Positions 44,882 through 53,845 of a stretch of DNA of 64,000 nt are shown here, piece by piece (within the stretch, counting starts at the first letter, position 1; the number at the start of each line of letters is the position of its first letter). The notes beneath the pieces are model-generated. The model made no database searches and had not been told where the DNA came from. It saw nothing but the letters and a program-made list of their open reading frames with translations. The DNA is from Acidimicrobiia bacterium (GTDB taxonomy: Bacteria > Actinomycetota > Acidimicrobiia > Acidimicrobiales > Poriferisodalaceae): contig JAJECP010000035.1 in the NCBI GenBank assembly GCA_022821985.1, forward strand, positions 186,001-250,000, in the 5' to 3' direction. The position numbers and the translations under genes were made by a program.

Positions 44882-46549
44882 TCACATTGTCTCGGGCGCG
44901 TCCACGCCGAGCAAGTCGAGGCCGATCGCCAAGCCGATGCGCGTGCCCTCGGTGAGGCAGAGCCGGGCGTCTCGCACCTCAGGCGGGATCTGGCTATGCA
45001 GGATCGGGCAGTCGTGGTAGAAGCCGTGGAACGCAGCCGCCAAGTCGCGCACCCAGGTCGTCACCTTGTGCGGCGCGCGCTCTCGGAGCGCGATCTCCAC
45101 AACCGACGGCAGCACTTCGAGCGCCCGCAAGAGCGCCAATTCCCGGTCGCCGCTGAGCGGGGAGAGATCGGTGCCTGGCGGTGGCACGGGGGCAACGCCG
45201 TCCGCTTCAGCGCGGCGAGCGACCGATGCGATGCGGGCGTGCGCGTATTGCACGTAGAAGACCGGGTTCTCCGCAGCCTGCGCCGACAACAGGTCGATGT
45301 CGATGGTCTGGCGTGAATCAATCGACTGCAGCAGGAACGCGAAACGCGCCACATCGGGACCCACCGCGTCGATGAGCTCGCGCACCTCGACCATCGTGCC
45401 GGTGCGCTTGGACAGCTCGATGACCTTGCCGTCACGCATCAGCGTCACGTTCTGGCCGACGATGGCCTCATAGGCCTCGGGCGCGTGCCCGAGCATCTGC
45501 ATCGCCGCCGCGATGCGCGGCACGTAGCCGTGGTGATCGGCGCCCAGCACGTCGATGACGCGATCACCGCGGCCGAACTTGGCGTGGTGGTAGGCGATGT
45601 CGGGCACGAAGTACGTGGGCTCGCCGTCACTGCGACGCAAGACCCGGTCCTTGGCATCGTCGAACTCGCTGGTCGCGAGCCAGACGGCGCCGTCCTGTTC
45701 GTACACCCGCCCCGCATCGCGAAGCCGCTCGATCACATCGTCCATGGCGCCCGAATCCACGAGCGATGCCTCGCTCTGCCAACGGTCGAAGCCCACGTTC
45801 ATGGCCGCCAGCGACTCTGCGACGTCGCGCAACGCCCGCTCGCGACCCCACGATGCCGCGAAGGCGGTGCCACCCCGGGCCTCAACTACGGCCAGAGGAC
45901 CTGCATCGCCAACAACGGAGTTGGCCTCAAGCTCGACGGCCAACTCGTTCGCCCACTCAATGACGTACTCGCCGTGATAGCCGTCGTCGGGCACCGGTTC
46001 GCCGGCCAAGCGAGCCGCCAGCGACCGTCCGAACAGTTCCATCTGCGCGCCGCGGTCGTTGACGTAGTACTCGGTGACGGTGGCATAGCCGCAGCGGCGG
46101 AACAGGCGGGCGAGGCTGTCGCCGAATGCGCCCCAGCGGCCCCCGCCAGCGTGCAGCGGGCCGGTGGGATTGGCAGAAACGAACTCCAGATTGACGGTCT
46201 GTCCGCTGCCAATGTCGCTGCACGCGTACCCGTCGACTCCCTCGAGCAAGACCTCGGCCAGTACCTCGTGCAGCCACGACGGCGCCAGGTGCAGGTTCAC
46301 GAATCCGGGACCGGCCACCTCGGTTCGTTCGAGATGCGGCAAGCCGGCACCGTCGAGCTCCGCGGCGAGTTGCTGGGCCAGCTCGCGAGGCGGCAACCCC
46401 GCTCCCTTCGCGCTCACCAACGCGGCGTTTGTGGACCAGTCGCCGTGATCGGTGCGAGCCGGACGTTCGAGGCCGATGCGCGACGGATCTGCGTCGACGC
46501 CGAGGCGCGTCAACGCTGTCGAGATAGCGCCAGCCAGCACTGCTTCCAT
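44882..46549 (-). CDS. argS: arginyl-tRNA synthetase
   Basis: Class I synthetase of 555 residues that charges tRNA-Arg. It has the N-terminal Add1 domain, the HIGH-type motif in NPTGPLHAGGGRWGAFGDSL, YYVNDRGAQMELFGRSLAAR, GADHHGYVPRIAAAMQMLGH and the KMSKS-equivalent region ELSKRTGTMVEVRELI. DALR anticodon-binding helices close the protein. The ATG at 46549 has a GGAG ribosome site eight bases upstream; a GTG two codons earlier is possible. It is close to a divergently oriented tRNA-Arg gene, probably chance. Confidence 0.96.
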   Translation of the reverse strand: MEAVLAGAISTALTRLGVDADPSRIGLERPARTDHGDWSTNAALVSAKGAGLPPRELAQQLAAELDGAGLPHLERTEVAGPGFVNLHLAPSWLHEVLAEVLLEGVDGYACSDIGSGQTVNLEFVSANPTGPLHAGGGRWGAFGDSLARLFRRCGYATVTEYYVNDRGAQMELFGRSLAARLAGEPVPDDGYHGEYVIEWANELAVELEANSVVGDAGPLAVVEARGGTAFAASWGRERALRDVAESLAAMNVGFDRWQSEASLVDSGAMDDVIERLRDAGRVYEQDGAVWLATSEFDDAKDRVLRRSDGEPTYFVPDIAYHHAKFGRGDRVIDVLGADHHGYVPRIAAAMQMLGHAPEAYEAIVGQNVTLMRDGKVIELSKRTGTMVEVRELIDAVGPDVARFAFLLQSIDSRQTIDIDLLSAQAAENPVFYVQYAHARIASVARRAEADGVAPVPPPGTDLSPLSGDRELALLRALEVLPSVVEIALRERAPHKVTTWVRDLAAAFHGFYHDCPILHSQIPPEVRDARLCLTEGTRIGLAIGLDLLGVDAPETM

Positions 46550-46705
46550 CACCACAGCTCCGTCACCGAAGCGAACCTATCCCTGCCGGGTGCCGAACCT
46601 CGGGACAATTTTGGGCGCCAGCCTCGGCCTCGTCGCCGGAGTGGGGCGCGACGGCGGTCGGTAGCTTGACCGGGCGGTGGGCCTGGGCAACTGTCCGGGC
46701 GTTCA

Positions 46706-46777
46706 GCCCTCGTAGCTCAGGGGATAGAGCAGTGGCCTCCGGAGCCATGTGCGCAGGTTCGAATCCTGCCGAGGGCG
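46706..46777 (+). tRNA. tRNA-Arg (anticodon CCG)
   Basis: A complete cloverleaf: acceptor GCCCTCG paired with CGAGGGC, D-arm GCTC/GAGC, anticodon stem GTGGC/GCCAT with loop CTCCGGA (anticodon CCG, reads CGG), and T-arm GCAGG-TTCGAAT-CCTGC. 72 bases with a four-base variable loop and discriminator G; no encoded CCA. Confidence 0.95.
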
Positions 46778-46834
46778 CTGAGCCGGCACCATGCCGACGT
46801 GCTGGCGGCGCCGGCACCATGCCGGCCGGGGCGC

Positions 46835-47251
46835 TCAACCCGTGGCGGACCAGCCTGTGAGCTCGGTGCGCTGGATGACGATGGCGGCGCCGACGGGCGG
46901 CTCGGCGGCGTACTGCGGGTAGCGCTTGCACAGCAGCTCGATCGCATGCCGGTGCTGTGCACCCTCGGTGTGCACCGCAGCGCGCCCGCGCAGGCGCACC
47001 CACCACAGGCGCTCCCAGTCTGTGTCGTCGTAGTGCTCGATCAGCATCGTGACCTCGGGGAAGCGCCGAACGTTGTCGAGCCGCTTGAGGTCCATAGTCG
47101 TCTTGGGCTTGTGGTCGACCGCTGTCACCACCACGTCGTCCTCGAACGCATAGGTGCATGGCACCAGGTCGACGCGACCGTCGGACCGGATCGTCGCGAG
47201 GGTCGCCACCCGTCCCTGCTCAAGGAGCTCCAGCAGTTCAGCCTCTGTCAC
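46835..47251 (-). CDS. PPOX-class F420-dependent enzyme, Rv0121-like
   Basis: 138-residue split-barrel flavin/deazaflavin protein. ELLEQGRVATLATIRSDGRV, VPCTYAFEDDVVVTAVDHKP and KRLDNVRRFPEVTMLIEHYD followed by WVRLRGRAA are typical of the pyridoxamine-phosphate-oxidase-like group that uses coenzyme F420 in actinobacteria (the Rv0121 type). It probably reduces an unknown small molecule. Its presence with the FrhB-like gene nearby supports F420 use by this organism. Confidence 0.82.
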   Translation of the reverse strand: MTEAELLELLEQGRVATLATIRSDGRVDLVPCTYAFEDDVVVTAVDHKPKTTMDLKRLDNVRRFPEVTMLIEHYDDTDWERLWWVRLRGRAAVHTEGAQHRHAIELLCKRYPQYAAEPPVGAAIVIQRTELTGWSATG

Positions 47252-47369
47252 GGCGCGCCACCCTAGAGCCCTGAGCAGCGGTTTCAGCGCTCCGCGGGCC
47301 TAGGCCGGTCGTGTCGCCCTGCGAGGTCGTCGCTGTTCGTTCTCGAGACGCCTGCCGTAGTCTGGCGAC

Positions 47370-48554
47370 ATGGCAATGACCGGGGAAACGACCGAGGCCC
47401 CTCCCGCATCCAACGGGGCGCCGCAGCGATGGACCTTCCAGTGGAAAGAGCTGTACGACGAGGTCATCACCACCGGGCTGTGCACCGGATGTGCCGGCTG
47501 CGTGATCTCCTGCCCGCACGACGTCATCGGCTACGAGCACGTGCAGGGCGGGTTCACGCCATTCCACCTCGAAGAGGAACTCGGTCTCGAAGACTGCGGC
47601 CACGGCCAGAAGGGCTGTACGAGCTGCACCCGTGCCTGCCCTCGCTTCCGTACATGGGAAGACGAGGCCGACGACTTCATGTTCGGCCGCCACCGCACCG
47701 TCGACGAGCCATCGGGTGTATTCAAGGACATCATCCTGACCAGGGCGTCCGACGACTTCGTCCACGAGATCGGTCAGGACGGCGGGCTGGTGTCGGCGAT
47801 CCTCATCTGGGCGCTCGACCATGGCTATATCGACGCCGCCCTCACGTCGTACGTCGGCGAGGGCGAAGGCAACCAGTGGACCGCCTCGCCGGGCGTGGCC
47901 TTCAACCGCGACGACGTGCTGCGCGGTGCGGGCAGCCGCTACACGTACTCAGCCAACACGCTCGCCTACGACGAGGCAATGGAGGCCGGCGCACAGAAGA
48001 TCGCGCTGGTCGGCATGAGCTGCCAGAGCTCGATCGTGCCGGTCGCCAAGTCGCGCAAGGTCGGCAAGGTCGGCAACCGCTTCGTGCTGAACATCGGCTT
48101 GCTGTGCTCGAAGTCGTTCGACGAAGCCATCTTCGAGGAGTTGTTCGAGCAGAAGTACGGCCTCGACCGCCACCGGATCCGCAAGACCAACATCAAGGGC
48201 GTCTTCCAGATCTGGACCCACGACGGCGGCTACTACGAGATCAACCTCAAGGAGTGCCACGCCTGGACCCGCGAAGGCTGCAACCACTGCCCCGACTTCG
48301 CCGCCGAGCATGCCGACATCTCCACCGGCGGCATCGGCAAGTACAGCGACTGGACCCTCACGATCGTCCGCACCGACATCGGCCGCGAGATCATCATGAA
48401 GATGCTCGCCGACGGCTCGCTGATCGGGCGCCCCGGCGACGAGGACCCGGGTGCCATCGCGCTCATGCACAAGCTCAGCGAGAAGTCGCGTGTCCGCTGG
48501 CCGAAGTTCGCGTGGGAGAAGCCGGCGCTGCTGCCCGAGCCCACCAAGAAATAG
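47370..48554 (+). CDS. coenzyme F420 hydrogenase/dehydrogenase beta-subunit family protein (FrhB-like)
   Basis: 394-residue iron-sulfur flavoprotein. Two ferredoxin-type clusters lie near the start: CTGCAGCVISCP (about 38-49) and CGHGQKGCTSCTRACP (about 72-87). The FrhB N- and C-terminal domains follow (EIGQDGGLVSAILIWALDHG, FVLNIGLLCSKSFDE, CNHCPDFAAEHADISTGGIG). Relatives transfer electrons between F420H2 or ferredoxin and a partner enzyme; the partner is not visible. Two possible ATGs (47370 and 47376). Monocistronic by position. Confidence 0.88.
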   Translation: MAMTGETTEAPPASNGAPQRWTFQWKELYDEVITTGLCTGCAGCVISCPHDVIGYEHVQGGFTPFHLEEELGLEDCGHGQKGCTSCTRACPRFRTWEDEADDFMFGRHRTVDEPSGVFKDIILTRASDDFVHEIGQDGGLVSAILIWALDHGYIDAALTSYVGEGEGNQWTASPGVAFNRDDVLRGAGSRYTYSANTLAYDEAMEAGAQKIALVGMSCQSSIVPVAKSRKVGKVGNRFVLNIGLLCSKSFDEAIFEELFEQKYGLDRHRIRKTNIKGVFQIWTHDGGYYEINLKECHAWTREGCNHCPDFAAEHADISTGGIGKYSDWTLTIVRTDIGREIIMKMLADGSLIGRPGDEDPGAIALMHKLSEKSRVRWPKFAWEKPALLPEPTKK

Positions 48555-48557
48555 GGG

Positions 48558-49145
48558 CTAGAGGCAGAGGTTCAGGAAGTCGACGATGCCGGGCTGAACC
48601 TCGTTGCTCGCGAGGAAGTCGTTCAGCCGATGGGCGGGGATGACCTCCTGAGCACGAGCCAGCGAGCAGGCGCACAAGCTCCTCATCCGGTCTGAACCGG
48701 CCGAGCACGCATCCAGGTACGTCTGCCGTTGGGCATCGGACCATTCGGGCGGCGGCCCGGCCTCACGGCAGTCCACCAAGGCGCCCGCCAGTTCAGGAGA
48801 GAACTCCAGCGCACCCGACATGCGGTCCTCGAACACCTCGAGATCGATGACGGTCAGGCTGCCCTCGATGCGGTCGGCCGCACAGTGGCAAGGCCCGACG
48901 AGACCTGCGTCTCCCACGCACGCATCCATGAAAGCGATAAGCGGTTCGATCGCGAGCAACCCCGGCGCGCCATCGACGGTGACGGTCGGCGGAACCAGCG
49001 TGCCGGGATTGCCAAGCAGCACATCAGCATCGGTATCGCCGGTTGCCGGCTCCACCTCGATCACGGTGGCCGAGCACGCCAACATTGCCGCCGATGCCAG
49101 CAGGGCAGCCAACAGACATGCACCCCGCTTCAGGTGGGGCCTCAT
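48558..49145 (-). CDS. secreted lipoprotein of unknown function
   Basis: 195 residues with a lipoprotein signal: positive start MRPHLKRG, hydrophobic core ACLLAALLASAAM and lipobox LAC at about residue 24. The mature part is acidic, with several cysteines (DACVGDAG, GPCHCAADRIEG, DACSAG, SLCACSLARA) that could form disulfides, and PPEWSDAQRQTYLDAC. No family recognised. Four bases after the uracil-DNA glycosylase stop, so cotranscribed with it, and convergent with the FrhB-like gene (three bases between stops). Confidence 0.7.
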   Translation of the reverse strand: MRPHLKRGACLLAALLASAAMLACSATVIEVEPATGDTDADVLLGNPGTLVPPTVTVDGAPGLLAIEPLIAFMDACVGDAGLVGPCHCAADRIEGSLTVIDLEVFEDRMSGALEFSPELAGALVDCREAGPPPEWSDAQRQTYLDACSAGSDRMRSLCACSLARAQEVIPAHRLNDFLASNEVQPGIVDFLNLCL

Positions 49146-49149
49146 CGAT

Positions 49150-49899
49150 TCAGCCAGGCGACAGATTCGCCAGCCGGCGCGCATCGCGGAGCACCGTATC
49201 GGCCATGTCCGCAGTGAGACGGCCAGTGAAGGTGTTCTGCTGGCTGGGATGGAACGAGCAGATGATGCGGGAGATGCCGCCGAGCGGCGGGGGCTTGGCT
49301 GACCCGTCGGCGGCAGGCACGTCGGCGATCACACCGTGGCCGAAGCGGGGCCGGGGCCGCACGCCGCCGATCGTGCACAGCACGCCGTACGCGAATGCGC
49401 CCAGGGCGACTGCGACGCGAGCATTGACCAGCAGCGCCAGCTCGCGCTCGAGGAATGGCCGGCAGGCGTCCCGCTCGGTGGGAGTGGGCTTGTTGGCCGG
49501 CGGCGCGCAGCGAACCGCCGCCGTGATGTAGGCGTCGCGCAGCGCAAGCCCGTCGCCGGCGCGCACGGATGTCGGCTGGTTGGCGAAGCCACAGCGGTGC
49601 AGGGCCGCGTAGAGAAAGTCGCCCGAGCGATCGCCGGTGAACATCCGGCCCGTGCGGTTCGCGCCATGTGCAGCCGGCGCCAAGCCGACGAGCACGACCG
49701 CTGCTGCAGGGTCGCCGAAGCCGGGCACGCCGCGGCCCCAATACTCGTCCTCGGCGAACGCCGCCCGCTTGTCGGCGGCGGTCTGCTCGCGCCACGTGAC
49801 GAGGCGGTCGCAACGCTTGCATGCCACGACCTCGTCGTTGAGCAAGCGCAAGGCCGCGGTGCTTGTGACATCGCCGGGCTGGCTCGGTGGAGCGCTCAC
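49150..49899 (-). CDS. family 5 uracil-DNA glycosylase (UdgB)
   Basis: DNA repair glycosylase with an iron-sulfur cluster that removes uracil and related bases. The 249-residue product has CKRCDRLV near the N-terminus and CAPPANKPTPTERDAC as cluster cysteines, motif GLAPAAHGANRTGRMFTGD (family 5 GLAPaxHG) and the C-terminal SFHPSQQNTFTGRL. The start is GTG at 49899; it is divergent from the phosphomutase gene with 34 bases between starts. Confidence 0.92.
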   Translation of the reverse strand: MSAPPSQPGDVTSTAALRLLNDEVVACKRCDRLVTWREQTAADKRAAFAEDEYWGRGVPGFGDPAAAVVLVGLAPAAHGANRTGRMFTGDRSGDFLYAALHRCGFANQPTSVRAGDGLALRDAYITAAVRCAPPANKPTPTERDACRPFLERELALLVNARVAVALGAFAYGVLCTIGGVRPRPRFGHGVIADVPAADGSAKPPPLGGISRIICSFHPSQQNTFTGRLTADMADTVLRDARRLANLSPG

Positions 49900-49933
49900 C
49901 CTGCGAGTGTGCCAGGCAAGTAGCTTCGGCCCG

Positions 49934-50572
49934 GTGCCGAACCGAACTCGACCCACACTGCTGCTGTTCGTCCGGCACGGACTCACGCCGACCACCGGCG
50001 TCGAGCTCTACGGCCGGCGACCCGGCGTGCACCTGTCGGAGGCCGGAACGCAACAAGCGCAGCGCGCTGCGGAACGCATCGCCGCAGGCGGGCGCCGGGT
50101 GGCGGCTGTCTATGCCAGCCCACTGGAGCGTGCCCAGGAGACCGCCGCGCCGATTGCTGCCGCGCTCGGACGCCGCGTGCGCACCCATGACGGCCTCAAC
50201 GAAGCAGATATGGGCCGCTGGACAGGCCGCAAGCTCAATCAGCTGCGCAAGCTGGCGGCGTGGTCGCAGGTGCAGCGCTACCCCAGCGGCTTTGGCTTCC
50301 CCGACGGCGAGACGTTCCGCCAGATGCAGGCGCGCATAGCGGCGACGGCGAGCGAGCTGGCGGCCCGCCATCGCGGCGCGACCGTTGTCGCCGTCAGCCA
50401 CGCCGACCCCATACGGGCGCTGGTGGCAGACGCCATGGGCACCCATCTGGATCTCTTCCAGCGGATCGTGGTGTCGCCGTGCTCGGTGACTGCGATCCTG
50501 TACACCGCTGACGGCCCCGTCGTGCTGGCCACCAACAGCACGTCTGACCTCGCAGCGTTGGCTCCGGCATGA
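49934..50572 (+). CDS. histidine phosphatase/phosphomutase family protein (MSMEG_4193-like)
   Basis: 212 residues of the phosphoglycerate-mutase superfamily: catalytic LLLFVRHGLTPTTG (RHG), RAAERIAAGGRRVAAVYASP, LERAQETA, and the second His in AVSHADPIRALVADAMG. First of three overlapping or closely spaced genes (then DUF3090 and an SCO1664-like protein), a trio repeatedly found together in actinobacteria but of unknown purpose. The GTG at 49934 is used. Confidence 0.85.
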   Translation: MPNRTRPTLLLFVRHGLTPTTGVELYGRRPGVHLSEAGTQQAQRAAERIAAGGRRVAAVYASPLERAQETAAPIAAALGRRVRTHDGLNEADMGRWTGRKLNQLRKLAAWSQVQRYPSGFGFPDGETFRQMQARIAATASELAARHRGATVVAVSHADPIRALVADAMGTHLDLFQRIVVSPCSVTAILYTADGPVVLATNSTSDLAALAPA

Positions 50573-51081
50573 GTGACGATTTCGACCTCCGCAATCCCGA
50601 CACGTTCGTGGCGGGCACCGTCGGGCCGCCCGGCCAGCGGATCTTCTTCCTGCAGGCAACCGAGGCCGGTCATGTGGTCTCGCTGAAGCTGGAGAAGGGG
50701 CAGGTCTGGGCGCTGGCGAACCTGCTCAGCGAGCTGCTTGAGGGCGAGAGCTACGAGGGACCCGCGGCGGCCTTCGGCGAGCTGGTCGAACCGGTTACCG
50801 CCGCGTGGACTGTCGGCCGCCTCGCCACCGGCATGGACACCGAGGGCAAGGTGATCGTGGTCATCGCCGACGAGATCGATGACGATGACGACGACGATGC
50901 CGACGCCGACACGGGCGCTGCAGGAGAGATGTCGCCCGAGGACGACGAACGCACCGGCGGTCGAGCCCGCATCCATCTCGACTACGCGACGGCACTCGGA
51001 TTCGCTCAGCAAGCACTGCTGCTCGTCGAAGAGGGCCGAGACTTCGGCATGCGCAACGGGCACCGTCCGCCCCGCACCTGA
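50569..51081 (+). CDS. DUF3090 family protein
   Basis: 170-residue actinobacterial protein of unknown function. Recognised by the N-terminal DTFVAGTVGPPGQRIFFLQA and the LEKGQVWALANLLSELLE block, with the late DYATALGFAQQALLLVEEGR. An acidic insertion (DDDDDDDADAD) sits at about 104-114. The ATG overlaps the phosphatase stop by four bases. Part of the conserved trio with the phosphomutase and the SCO1664-like kinase relative. Confidence 0.85.
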   Translation: MSDDFDLRNPDTFVAGTVGPPGQRIFFLQATEAGHVVSLKLEKGQVWALANLLSELLEGESYEGPAAAFGELVEPVTAAWTVGRLATGMDTEGKVIVVIADEIDDDDDDDADADTGAAGEMSPEDDERTGGRARIHLDYATALGFAQQALLLVEEGRDFGMRNGHRPPRT

Positions 51082-51106
51082 TGGCTCCACGACCCAATGG
51101 TTCGGC

Positions 51107-51880
51107 GTGAACGAACCGGCCCCGCACCATGTGCTGCCCCGCAGCGAAGACGGTGAGCAACTCGAGCTGCCGGTCGTCTGGGACGCGCCCACCACCGTTG
51201 CCTTGGAGGTGCTGCAGCAGGGCGACATCTCGATCCTGGGACGGATGCCCTACAGCAGCAACGCCACCTTCTTGGTGCGGATCGATCACGCCACCACTCC
51301 GACGGCCGCGATCTACAAGCCGGAGCGGGGAGAGCGACCGCTGTGGGATTTTCCGTCTGGCCTGTACCGGCGCGAGATCGCTGCGTTCGAGCTGTCGGAG
51401 GCCTTGGGTTGGCAGGTTATCCCGCCCACAGTCGAGCGCGACGGCCCGCTCGGGGTGGGGTCGGTCCAGCTCTTCATCGACGCGGACTTCACAGAGCACT
51501 ACTTCACGCTGGTTGCCGAGGACCGGCACCATGACGACCTGCGGCGGATCTGCGCGTTCGATTTCATCGCCAATAACACCGACCGCAAGTCGGGTCACTG
51601 CTTGGCGTCGCGCTGGGGGCCGATCTATGGCATCGACCAGGGCCTGTGCTTCGCCAGCGACTTCAAGCTGCGGACGGTCATCTGGGATTTCGGGGGCGAA
51701 CCGTTCGACGACGAGCTTGGCGCCGCCATCGGATCGGCAGCCGATCCGCCTGCCGAGCTCGCGACATGGCTGCGGCCTGACGAACTCGGCGCGCTCGCTG
51801 AACGCGCCGAATGGCTCGCCAGCTTCGGCAAGTTCCCCGATGACGACGGCGGCCGCCGCTGGCCCTGGCCGCTGGTCTAA
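51107..51880 (+). CDS. SCO1664 family protein, distant PI3/4-kinase relative
   Basis: 257 residues; GTG at 51107, 25 bases after DUF3090. It has an N-lobe like region (LEVLQQGDISILGRMPYSSN, AIYKPERGERPLWDFPSGLY with a candidate ATP-binding Lys), then EIAAFELSEALGWQVIPPTV, ICAFDFIANNTDRKSGHCL (a catalytic-loop-like DFxxxNxDR) and YGIDQGLCFASDFKLRTVIW (a GIDxGL metal-binding-loop-like motif). These resemble HipA/PI3-4-kinase type folds. Function unknown. Its stop codon lies inside the first of three tandem hairpins. Confidence 0.82.
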   Translation: MNEPAPHHVLPRSEDGEQLELPVVWDAPTTVALEVLQQGDISILGRMPYSSNATFLVRIDHATTPTAAIYKPERGERPLWDFPSGLYRREIAAFELSEALGWQVIPPTVERDGPLGVGSVQLFIDADFTEHYFTLVAEDRHHDDLRRICAFDFIANNTDRKSGHCLASRWGPIYGIDQGLCFASDFKLRTVIWDFGGEPFDDELGAAIGSAADPPAELATWLRPDELGALAERAEWLASFGKFPDDDGGRRWPWPLV

Positions 51881-51948
51881 CCAGCGGGAAATGCTGCGGC
51901 CGCTGGTCTAACCAGCGGGAAATGCCGCGGCCGCTGGTCTAACTAGCG
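51867..51948. repeat. tandem 31-bp repeats, each a hairpin, between convergent genes
   Basis: Two full 31-base units (51867-51897, 51898-51928) and a partial third (51929-51948). Each contains CGCTGGT-CTA-ACCAGCG, a 7-bp stem with a three-base loop; the third has ACTAGCG, keeping pairing with one G-U. Unit 1 holds the stop of the SCO1664-like gene and unit 3 the stop of etfA. The first two units differ by one base. Probably a multiplied bidirectional terminator. Confidence 0.85.
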
Positions 51949-52905
51949 CGATTTGAGGGCTTCGATCAGCGCTGGCATCACCTTGTGAACATCGCCGACG
52001 ATGCCCAGGTCGGCGACGCCGAAGATCGGCGCTTCTGGATCCTTGTTGATGGCCACGATGTTCTTGGAGCCCTTCATGCCCACCAGATGCTGGGTGGCGC
52101 CTGAGATGCCGCAGGCGATGTAGACACTGGGCTTCACCACCTTGCCGGTCTGGCCCACCTGCTTGGCATAGGGAACCCAGCCGGCATCCACGATGGCGCG
52201 CGACGCGCCGGACGCGGCCCCCAGCAAGCCCGCCAGCTCGTCGACCATCGAATACGCCTCGGGCTGGCCCAGCCCCCGACCGCCCGACACCACCACAGCG
52301 GCGTCATCGAGCTGCGGGCCCGAGCGCTCCTCGGCATGGCGACCAGTCACGGTCGCACGTCCTGCCTCGCCGGGGTCGACTGCTGCCACGCTCTCGACCG
52401 CAGCAGCCCCGCCGCCGCTTGGCTCGGCCTCGAAGCTCTTCGGGCGGAACATCGCAAGCGCCGGTGCCGATGCCCGGTACGCAGTGAAGATGTTCTGCGT
52501 GCCGCCGAAGATGGGCTCCTCGGTGACGAGGCCTCCATCGACGACCTCGGCGCCCACGTTGTTGGTGGACACGGGACGATCCGCCAGCACTGCCAACCGG
52601 GCGGCGGTGTCGCGCCCGTCGGTGGTCTGGCCGAAGAACACGGCATCGGGCGAGGTGGCTTCGATGTGCCCGGCCAACGCCGCGGCGGCGTGAACGCCGA
52701 CCAGCCCGTCACCGAGCCCTTCGAGTGCGTACACGGTCGACACGCCGTGCGCGCCCAGCTCGGCAGCCATGGCTTCGCCGTGTGCCGGTGCGAATGCGGT
52801 GACGGTGTCGGCCAGCGTGCGGGCCTTGGTGGCCAGTTCCAGCGTGAGGCCGGAGGCACCGTCGGCATCGCCTTCAGCAAAGAGCAGAATCTGTGCAAGC
52901 GTCAT
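51943..52905 (-). CDS. etfA: electron transfer flavoprotein alpha subunit
   Basis: FAD-binding subunit of ETF, which accepts electrons from acyl-CoA dehydrogenases. The 320-residue product has the FAD signature [20 protein letters not shown], then [20 protein letters not shown] and [20 protein letters not shown]. The N-terminal half is less conserved ([20 protein letters not shown]). Follows etfB by 72 bases; its stop is inside the hairpin array shared with the convergent gene. Confidence 0.95.
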   Translation of the reverse strand: MTLAQILLFAEGDADGASGLTLELATKARTLADTVTAFAPAHGEAMAAELGAHGVSTVYALEGLGDGLVGVHAAAALAGHIEATSPDAVFFGQTTDGRDTAARLAVLADRPVSTNNVGAEVVDGGLVTEEPIFGGTQNIFTAYRASAPALAMFRPKSFEAEPSGGGAAAVESVAAVDPGEAGRATVTGRHAEERSGPQLDDAAVVVSGGRGLGQPEAYSMVDELAGLLGAASGASRAIVDAGWVPYAKQVGQTGKVVKPSVYIACGISGATQHLVGMKGSKNIVAINKDPEAPIFGVADLGIVGDVHKVMPALIEALKSR

Positions 52906-52977
52906 TGCGGGTGGTTCCAGTCGGTTTCGTGGGTGAGTGGATCAGGAGGCTCAGTCAGCCGGCAGCTGGCGGGCGGG

Positions 52978-53757
52978 TCAGATGACCTTGAGCTCGGTCA
53001 GGAACTCGACGATGTTGGCGTGCGCATCGCCCTCGTCGGTGATGATCTCGCCGGCCTCGCGCTCGGGCGCATCGGTCACCTCGACCGTCTCCTGGCGTGC
53101 CCCGGCCACGCCGACCGCGGCCGCATCGATGCCGAGGGCTGCGAGGTCCTTCGAGTCGACCGGTTTCTTCTTGGCCGCCATGATCCCCTTGAATGAGGGG
53201 TAGCGAGGCTCGACCACACCCGCGGTCACCGATACAACGGCCGGAAGCGCGCACTCCACCTGGTCGTAGCCAGCCTCGGTCTGCCGCTGGACGCTGGCGA
53301 CACCGTCGGATATCTCGATCTGCTTCGCGAATGTGATCGACGGCAGCCCCATCACGCCAGCGATCATCTCGGGGACGGTGCCGGTGTACCCGTCGCTGGA
53401 CTCGACACCCGCGAGCACGAGGTCGGCTTCGAGCTCGGAGATCGCGGCGCCCAGCACCTTGGCCGTGCCGAGCGCGTCGCTGCCGGCGAGCGCATCGTCG
53501 CTGATGAGCACCGCATCGTCGGCGCCCATGGCGAGCGCGGTCCGCAGACCGCTCGTCTCCGAACGGGGTGCCATCGACACCAGCGACACCTGGCCGCCGC
53601 CGGCCGCCTCGGCAAGCTGCAGCGCCATCTCGACGCCGTACGAGTCGGATTCGTCCAGGATCAGCTTGTCGTCCCGGTTCAGCGTCCCGGTCTCGGGGAC
53701 CAGCTCGCCCGGGATAGCCGGGTCTGGGATCTGCTTGACGCACACAACGACCTTCAT
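52978..53757 (-). CDS. etfB: electron transfer flavoprotein beta subunit
   Basis: AMP-binding subunit of ETF, 259 residues: MKVVVCVKQIPDPAIPGELV, ALQLAEAAGGGQVSLVSMAP, GADDAVLISDDALAG, VLAGVESSDGYTGTVPEMIA and VVEPRYPSFKGIMAAKKKP, all typical. The ATG at 53757 is clear; upstream in-frame sequence lies in the divergent gene. First gene of the etfBA operon, probably linked to fatty-acid or branched-chain oxidation elsewhere in the genome. Confidence 0.95.
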   Translation of the reverse strand: MKVVVCVKQIPDPAIPGELVPETGTLNRDDKLILDESDSYGVEMALQLAEAAGGGQVSLVSMAPRSETSGLRTALAMGADDAVLISDDALAGSDALGTAKVLGAAISELEADLVLAGVESSDGYTGTVPEMIAGVMGLPSITFAKQIEISDGVASVQRQTEAGYDQVECALPAVVSVTAGVVEPRYPSFKGIMAAKKKPVDSKDLAALGIDAAAVGVAGARQETVEVTDAPEREAGEIITDEGDAHANIVEFLTELKVI

Positions 53758-53845
53758 GGCTCGGCAGTCTGCCGACTCACGGCTTCGATGCCACACCCGT
53801 TGTCTGATGGCGCTCGCAGGCTCGCGCCGGGGCGAGACTTGCGCA

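Noticed and set aside
51867-51948. CRISPR array
   Set aside because: Only three copies, directly adjacent with no spacers, inside gene ends. These are tandem repeats.
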